In this document: piece by piece, positions 7,285 to 11,264 of the stretch
Position numbering within the stretch: the first letter of the stretch is position 1
Layout: every line of letters begins with the position of its first letter
Source: an uncultured Clostridia bacterium
GTDB taxonomy: Bacteria; Bacillota; Clostridia; Tissierellales; Peptoniphilaceae
Direction of reading: 5' to 3'
Assembly (NCBI GenBank): GCA_945916025.1
Contig: CAMEGD010000039.1
Location: 1-11,264 of the forward strand
Length of the DNA: 11,264 bases
Program-made: the position numbers and the translations under genes
The notes under the pieces: generated by a model
What the model was told of the DNA's origin: nothing
Seen by the model: only the letters and a program-made list of their open reading frames with translations
Database searches by the model: none

Positions 7285-7348
7285 GTCTATTTTTTTAATT
7301 ACTTAGGATTTTGGCCTTATTATATGATAAAATTAGTTTATTATATAC

Positions 7349-7354
7349 AAGGAG
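7349..7354 (+). promoter_or_regulatory. Ribosome binding site of coaBC
   Basis: AAGGAG lies seven bases before the ATG at 7362 and fixes that start. The AT-rich stretch 7285-7348 must hold the coaBC promoter, divergent from that of serS, but I see no convincing -35/-10 pair; TATGAT at 7323-7328 is only a candidate -10. Confidence 0.7.
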
Positions 7355-7361
7355 CAAATAA

Positions 7362-8561
7362 ATGGATATTAAAGATAAAAATATATTGTTGGGAGTAACT
7401 GGAGGAATTGCCTGCTATAAGTCTCCAGGAATCTGTTCTTTACTAAGAAAAAAGGGAGCAAATGTAAAAGTGGTAATGACAAAGGCTGCAACAGAATTTG
7501 TTCACCCTCTTACCTTTGAAACAATGTCAAATAACCTAGTCCACATAGATATGTTTCCAAAAGTATCAACAAGTGCAGAAGTAGACCATATAGAACTTGC
7601 AAAGTGGGCAGACCTTATTGTAATAGCCCCTGCGACAGGAAACACCATAGCAAAAATTGCAAATGGCTTTGCTGATAATTTACTTACAAGTATGATGTTA
7701 GCAGAAAGGTCCCCAGTTGTAATAGTACCTTCTATGAATACCTTTATGCTAAATAATATATCCACTAGAAGAAATATAAAGACCCTAGCTGACAGAGGCT
7801 ACCACATTTTAGGAACAAAGACGGACCTACTAGCCTGTAATGATGTGGGAGATGGAAAGATGCTAGAGCCTGAAGAAATAGTAGATGAAATAGATACTAT
7901 CTTAAGAAAAAAGGACCTGAAGGGAAAGAAAATTCTAGTAACAGCAGGACCAACTGTAGAAAAAATTGACCCAGTAAGGTACCTAACTAATCACTCCAGC
8001 GGAAAGATGGGCTATGCCTTAGCTGAAGAAGCTATGAAAAGAGGTGCAGAAGTCATTCTAGTCTCTGGACCAACATCACTAAGCATACCTAAAGTTAAAA
8101 ACTTTATTAGAATTGAATCTACAGAAGATATGTACAAGGCAGTAATGGATAATTTTGAAGACTTAGATATTTTAATAAAGGCAGCTGCCCCAGCAGACTT
8201 TAGACCAGAAAATATTAGTGATGAAAAAATAAAAAAAGAAGGCAAAGAAGGAAAAATGGCCCTTACCTTGACCCAAAATCCAGACATAGCAAAATCTGCA
8301 GGCCAAGCAAAAGCAAATCAATTTATAGTAGGCTTTGCAGCTGAATCAGAAAACGAAATTGAAAATGCAAAGAAGAAACTAGAAAACAAAAACTTTGATA
8401 TGATAGTCCTAAATAATATTAAAAGAAAAGACGCAGGCTTTAAGTCTGATAATAACCAAGTTATTATTATAAACAAGGATAATCAAGTAGAAGAACTAGA
8501 CCTAATGTCCAAAGTTGACTTAGCCAATGAAATACTAGATAGGATTGTAAATAGATTATAA
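7362..8561 (+). CDS. coaBC: Bifunctional phosphopantothenoylcysteine decarboxylase/phosphopantothenate-cysteine ligase
   Basis: CoaBC carries out two steps of coenzyme A synthesis in the cytoplasm: ligation of cysteine to 4'-phosphopantothenate, then FMN-dependent decarboxylation to 4'-phosphopantetheine. The N-terminal CoaC domain (about 1-185) shows GVTGGIACYK (11-20), the catalytic His76 in EVDHIELAKWAD, PSMN (123-126) and Cys159 in LACNDVGDGKM. The C-terminal CoaB domain (about 188-399) shows ILVTAGPTVEKIDPVRY, NHSSGKMG (210-217), AAAPADFRP, KIKK (289-292), NPDI (306-309), VGFAAES and the IVLNNI segment. The length of 399 residues is standard for the fused enzyme. Slight departures from common motifs: PSMN where PAMN is usual, and ACN where ACG is usual. 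It stands alone between divergent serS and its own terminator. Confidence 0.97.
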   Translation: MDIKDKNILLGVTGGIACYKSPGICSLLRKKGANVKVVMTKAATEFVHPLTFETMSNNLVHIDMFPKVSTSAEVDHIELAKWADLIVIAPATGNTIAKIANGFADNLLTSMMLAERSPVVIVPSMNTFMLNNISTRRNIKTLADRGYHILGTKTDLLACNDVGDGKMLEPEEIVDEIDTILRKKDLKGKKILVTAGPTVEKIDPVRYLTNHSSGKMGYALAEEAMKRGAEVILVSGPTSLSIPKVKNFIRIESTEDMYKAVMDNFEDLDILIKAAAPADFRPENISDEKIKKEGKEGKMALTLTQNPDIAKSAGQAKANQFIVGFAAESENEIENAKKKLENKNFDMIVLNNIKRKDAGFKSDNNQVIIINKDNQVEELDLMSKVDLANEILDRIVNRL

Positions 8562-8567
8562 GTAAAG

Positions 8568-8593
8568 ATCATCCCATGGCGGGATGATTTTTT
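8568..8593 (+). terminator. Intrinsic terminator of coaBC
   Basis: ATCATCCC (8568-8575) pairs perfectly with GGGATGAT (8581-8588) around a five-base loop, followed directly by a run of T. It starts seven bases after the coaBC stop codon. Confidence 0.93.
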
Positions 8594-8608
8594 ATTGTTT
8601 GAGTTAAC

Positions 8609-8642
8609 AAAAAAAGCTGCACCAGATTTTTCCAGTGCAGCT
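8609..8642 (-). terminator. Strong intrinsic terminator ending the candidate RNA / DIP1984 transcript
   Basis: On the minus strand AGCTGCAC (8642-8635) pairs with GTGCAGCT (8622-8615). Three more pairs (two of them G-U) extend it inward around a six-base loop, and a seven-U run (8615-8609) follows. The plus strand has no T-run, so it acts only on minus-strand transcripts. Confidence 0.93.
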
Positions 8643-8791
8643 AACCCACCCCATAACCCAAATTCAGTTGATGCTCGGTAATAAGTGTCATGTTTAACAA
8701 TGCATTTGTAACCTTCCTATTTAACTGTAAAACTTAGCAATTTATGGTTATCCAAAAGTTTTGCATCCACCCTGAATCTAATCCAATATTA
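8609..8791 (-). ncRNA. Candidate structured non-coding RNA with its own terminator
   Basis: No convincing ORF covers this stretch, yet it is strongly patterned. On the minus strand AGATTCAG (8779-8772) can pair with CTGAATTT (8667-8660). Just inside, GATGC (8767-8763) pairs with GCATC (8674-8670). Next, AAAACTT (8762-8756) pairs with AAGTTTT (8735-8729) and encloses TGG-ATAA-CCA (8754-8745). The loop segment ATAACC (8751-8746) can also pair with GGTTAT (8658-8653), which lies outside the closing stem, so a pseudoknot is possible. A strong intrinsic terminator follows, and a TATAAT sits about 7 bases before the proposed 5' end. The size would be about 180 nt. It could instead be the long 3' UTR of the DIP1984 gene. 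The clostridial raiA-motif RNA is one class to test; I cannot confirm it from memory. It does not show signatures of tmRNA, RNase P or SRP RNA. Confidence 0.5.
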
Positions 8792-8797
8792 AATTTT

Positions 8798-8803
8798 ATT
8801 ATA
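8798..8803 (-). promoter_or_regulatory. Perfect -10 box ahead of the candidate RNA
   Basis: TATAAT on the minus strand, directly after the DIP1984 stop codon, would start transcription near 8791, just before the closing stem of the candidate RNA. No clear -35 is seen 16-18 bases upstream, so the promoter is tentative. Confidence 0.35.
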
Positions 8804-8804
8804 C

Positions 8805-9254
8805 TTATATTTCTGTTATCCAGTTTGTCTCTTGGATTTTAAGTTCTACTTCCCTATACTCCTTTGACAAGCTGTCGATTTTCTTTTGTAGTTCTGGCAC
8901 TGAAACTGTAGATTTTATTTTAATTTCAGACCCAGTTGCCCTATCTACTATATCAGAAGCTTCATAGCTAAAGGATTTTAGATAACTTATTTTCAAGGAT
9001 AGGACTTCTCTCTTGGCCATTAGTTCAGTTAAACTGTGTCCATCTACAAGGGTCTTTGCATTGGCTAAATTTATTTTTCCAATAATATCTTCTAGTTGGT
9101 CAGCGGTTATTTCTAGCTCATTTAATAAGTCTTTTGGATCTTCTAAAGGAGCTTCTCCTTCTTGTACCCTAGCGTTATTTTCCAGTCTTTTACTGATATT
9201 TCCCAGTTTTATTTTTAAATCTTTTCTAACTTGTAGTGCTTCAGCTAATTTCAT
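8805..9254 (-). CDS. DIP1984-family protein, function unknown
   Basis: This 149-residue soluble protein matches the DIP1984 family, named for a Corynebacterium diphtheriae protein of unknown function. Recognised wording includes MKLAEALQVRKDLK at the start, NNARVQEGEAPLEDP (26-40), the INLANAKTLVDGHSLTELMAKREVLSLK region, SEIKIKSTVSVPELQKKID and the ending KEYREVELKIQETNW. It is almost wholly helical and highly charged, without signal peptide, membrane segment or visible catalytic residues. ATG at 9254 has AGGAGG five bases upstream. It follows the anti-sigma-like gene by 40 bases with no hairpin between, so it may be the third gene of that operon. The connection to the sigma factor is positional only. 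Confidence 0.88.
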   Translation of the reverse strand: MKLAEALQVRKDLKIKLGNISKRLENNARVQEGEAPLEDPKDLLNELEITADQLEDIIGKINLANAKTLVDGHSLTELMAKREVLSLKISYLKSFSYEASDIVDRATGSEIKIKSTVSVPELQKKIDSLSKEYREVELKIQETNWITEI

Positions 9255-9294
9255 ACATGCCTCCTATTTTTCCTATTTATTTTAAATTTTTTCT

Positions 9295-10545
9295 TTAGTT
9301 AAATCTTCCATCATACACTGGCATATCTAAATACTCTTGCTCTATAGCTGGAACCAGATAAAGTCCTAAAGACATCTTGCCTTCTTCCTTTGTTTCTTCT
9401 GGAATCTCAACATAAAATTCATAGTAAGGAATAATATATTCTTGATAGTTTGATATAAAATATGAAAGTTCTACCTTTCTTATATTTTCTACTCCAGGAT
9501 ATTCATAAGGAACATTGGTTATAAATTTTTCCTCTGCCATCATGTTCTTAGCTTCTTCTACAGACATAAGAGGATAGTCCCCTACCTTGTCCCCAAGGTC
9601 TATCATATTGTAATCCATTCCGTAGACGTTGTTTTCTATACTAGGCAAGAAGCTAACTTTCCTCCCTAGCTGATAAGACATAAAATCATCTATCTCTTCT
9701 GCTTTTTCACTATAAAAGTCTGGAGTTACTAACCAAGGATCTAAATATGCTTTAGGGTTTTCAAGTCCAAGAAGATGAGGATATTTTTCTATTAGAAATT
9801 CTGAAACCTTTAACTTATCCCCATCATTTTCATAAATATCTGTAATGTTTAAAGCTTCAGATGTATAAATAACATTGGCATCGTCGAAAGTTACCCTAAC
9901 ACCTCCAGATCTTTCAGCTGAGAAATTGTATCCATTTTTAGAAGTCTTAACTTCAGCTACAAGATTTAGAGAACTAAAATCTATATCTTTATCTTCCATG
10001 TACCTCTCAACCTCATAATCACTGTAAGGGATGACTACAAATTCAGAGTTAGATAAGTCTAAATTATACAACTTTCCAATTTCTACAATATTTTCCTCCA
10101 TATCATCTTTAGTATAGCTTTCAGCTATATATCCATGGGAAAATAGGTACTTATTTTTATAAACTGGGAGGGTTTTTATATTCCAATTTTCTCTCCAAGG
10201 ATTTCCATTTTCAAGGTCCTCTAGAGAGTATAGAGAAATTCCCGAATAGCCCATTCCATCTGAAAAAACTTCATTTATTGCAATTGTAGGTAAGTTTTCA
10301 TCTATCTCTTTTTCATTTTCTATTACAAGTGGCGGCGTCTTTACTTCTGGATCTTTAGCTATTTCCTCCTTAGTAAAATTTGGAAGTATTCCTACTATAA
10401 ACACTAAAAATAAAGCTGCTACTAATATAGGCTTCCAAAAAGCCCTAAAGGAAACTGAAAGTTCAATTTTCTCTTCCGCATAAATTTCTTCAATAAATTT
10501 ATCATCTATCTTGCCTATAAGGTCTAAAAGATTTTCTCCCTTCAT
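9295..10545 (-). CDS. Membrane-bound anti-sigma-factor-like protein
   Basis: The architecture of these 416 residues is that of the Firmicutes anti-sigma partners encoded after sigma-70 family genes. There is a short cytoplasmic N-terminus with LLDLIGKIDDKFIEEIYAEEK (6-26), one transmembrane helix about 38-55, and a large extracellular region of about 350 residues. The LIGKIDD segment resembles the short N-terminal motif of these partners (usual form: GeIDD..I), which would contact the sigma factor. No zinc-finger (HxxxCxxC) is present. The outer region has no motif I recognise; it is acidic and aromatic-rich, as in a ligand or stress sensor. The ATG overlaps the sigma stop by four bases (ATGA), and its AGGAGG lies in the sigma gene's last codons, so translation is coupled. 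The anti-sigma role rests on architecture and position. Confidence 0.8.
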   Translation of the reverse strand: MKGENLLDLIGKIDDKFIEEIYAEEKIELSVSFRAFWKPILVAALFLVFIVGILPNFTKEEIAKDPEVKTPPLVIENEKEIDENLPTIAINEVFSDGMGYSGISLYSLEDLENGNPWRENWNIKTLPVYKNKYLFSHGYIAESYTKDDMEENIVEIGKLYNLDLSNSEFVVIPYSDYEVERYMEDKDIDFSSLNLVAEVKTSKNGYNFSAERSGGVRVTFDDANVIYTSEALNITDIYENDGDKLKVSEFLIEKYPHLLGLENPKAYLDPWLVTPDFYSEKAEEIDDFMSYQLGRKVSFLPSIENNVYGMDYNMIDLGDKVGDYPLMSVEEAKNMMAEEKFITNVPYEYPGVENIRKVELSYFISNYQEYIIPYYEFYVEIPEETKEEGKMSLGLYLVPAIEQEYLDMPVYDGRFN

Positions 10546-11102
10546 ACAGATATACCTCCTTTCTCTAACTCCTTCTTTAAGTCATTTCTAAGTCGAAAAA
10601 GGATAGTGGTAATAGAATTTTTACTCATATTAAGATTTTTAGAAATTTCCTCTATGGAATTTATATAAAAGTATCTCATAAGAAATATTTTTCTTTTTTC
10701 CCTGCCTAAATTGTCTAAAAATTTATTGATAATATCCAAAATATACATTTCATCAATTTTTTCGTCTATGTTGTTTCCACTTGAAATAATTTCAGAAAGT
10801 TCATCTATGGTAATTTCTACTTCTCCCTTTCCCCTCTTTAGTGCATTGTTCTTTTTGTATAAGTCTAGGGAGATATTTCTGGTTATCTTAGATAAAAAAC
10901 CTTTAAGATAATATGGTCTAGCATTAGGCATAGAGTTCCAGGCCTTTAGATATGTATCATTTACACATTCTGATGCGTCTTCATTGTTTCGCAAAATATT
11001 AAAAGACACACTTTTAAGATAATGTCCAAATTTTTTAGAAGTTTCTTCTATTGCCCTTTGTGACCTAGCCCAATATAGGTCTACTATTTTTTTATCTTCC
11101 AT
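10542..11102 (-). CDS. Sigma-70 family (ECF-like) RNA polymerase sigma factor
   Basis: This two-domain sigma factor redirects RNA polymerase to a special promoter set. I chose the ATG at 11102 (186 residues, MEDKKIVDLYWARSQRAIEE), preceded by GAGGGGGG with five bases between. An in-frame ATG at 11132 would add ten residues that run through this ribosome site. Sigma region 2 spans about 10-80, with VSFNILRNNEDASECVNDTYLKAW and FLSKITRNISLDLYKK. Sigma region 4 spans about 125-178, with LGREKRKIFLMRYFYINSIEEISKNL and the recognition helix MSKNSITTILFRLRNDLK. The DLYW.RS..AI opening is typical of a clostridial group whose genes are followed by a membrane partner, as here. It overlaps that partner by four bases. 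Target promoters cannot be read from this window. Confidence 0.93.
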   Translation of the reverse strand: MEDKKIVDLYWARSQRAIEETSKKFGHYLKSVSFNILRNNEDASECVNDTYLKAWNSMPNARPYYLKGFLSKITRNISLDLYKKNNALKRGKGEVEITIDELSEIISSGNNIDEKIDEMYILDIINKFLDNLGREKRKIFLMRYFYINSIEEISKNLNMSKNSITTILFRLRNDLKKELEKGGISV

Positions 11103-11264
11103 AAAATCCCCCCTCAATAATAAAGACGACATCTAAAGAACAATATTTCAATTTATATTATTATATTTCATATATTTTTTCTTTTCTTTTTAAAAACATT
11201 ACAAAAATTCCCTAGGTTTATCTAGAAACCCTTATTCCTAATTAAATTTTGATTTTATTAAGAA
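11103..11264. other. Gene-free AT-rich upstream region of the sigma gene
   Basis: This edge region holds no supportable ORF. On the minus strand a TATAAT (11165-11160) lies downstream of a purine tract (11192-11175) that could act as an UP-like element, but no -35 is visible. GGTTT (11215-11219) and AAACC (11226-11230) form a weak inverted repeat, followed on the minus strand by TAGGGAATTTTTG; this may be the terminator of a gene outside the window. Both calls are tentative. Confidence 0.3.

Noticed and set aside
7502..8287. Two minus-strand open frames (7502-7765 and 8012-8287)
   Set aside because: Both are antisense to coaBC, whose motifs are intact throughout.
8620..8790. tmRNA, RNase P or SRP RNA as identity of the structured stretch
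   Set aside because: I see no tRNA-like ends or tag frame, no RNase P core signature, and no conserved SRP helix 8 sequence.
9013..9285. Plus-strand open frame of 90 codons opposite the DIP1984 gene
   Set aside because: The minus-strand protein matches a known family over its full length, and the plus-strand frame has no convincing start signal.
10711..10911. Plus-strand open frame of 66 codons
   Set aside because: It is antisense to sigma region 2-4 linker and region 4 coding sequence, with no independent evidence.
11103..11132. Upstream ATG start for the sigma factor
   Set aside because: It would place the strong GAGGGGGG ribosome site inside the coding region; the family's usual N-terminus matches the ATG at 11102.

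Overview
The window is AT-rich DNA from a low-GC Gram-positive bacterium. Several features point to a clostridia-like anaerobe, perhaps of the Anaerococcus/Peptoniphilus (Tissierellia) type: strong AGGAGG ribosome sites, a serine T-box leader, a SerRS close to the archaeal/second clostridial type, an OmpR/HAMP-kinase pair with a lipoprotein, and a Firmicutes-style sigma/anti-sigma pair. The phylum-level call is well supported. The genus-level guess is inference. I see no mobile element, CRISPR array, rRNA or tRNA.

Layout. (1) Positions 1-743, plus strand: the 3' part of recX overlaps a small GIY-YIG nuclease-family gene and ends at a two-way terminator. (2) Positions 750-5577, minus strand: an envelope-sensing cluster read in the order polysaccharide deacetylase, response regulator, histidine kinase, lipoprotein, with overlaps or a 9-base gap, followed by a small three-helix membrane protein. 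Both two-component genes start with TTG. (3) Positions 5679-7284, minus strand: serS with its terminator, a complete T-box leader (UCC specifier, UGGC acceptor-binding bulge) and a good promoter. (4) Positions 7349-8593, plus strand: coaBC, divergent from serS, with a strong terminator. (5) Positions 8609-8803, minus strand: a gene-free stretch that looks like a structured non-coding RNA of about 180 nt with its own -10 box and intrinsic terminator. (6) Positions 8805-11102, minus strand: a sigma-70 family sigma factor, a membrane anti-sigma-like protein overlapping it by 4 bases, and a DIP1984-family gene.

How the genes work together. The deacetylase and two-component cluster probably senses and remodels the cell wall. 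The sigma/anti-sigma pair is a second surface-signalling unit. serS responds to uncharged tRNA-Ser through its T-box, and coaBC supplies coenzyme A. The least explained element is the RNA-like stretch between coaBC and the DIP1984 gene. Its nested complementary segments include a possible loop-to-tail pseudoknot, and I could not assign it firmly to a known RNA class.
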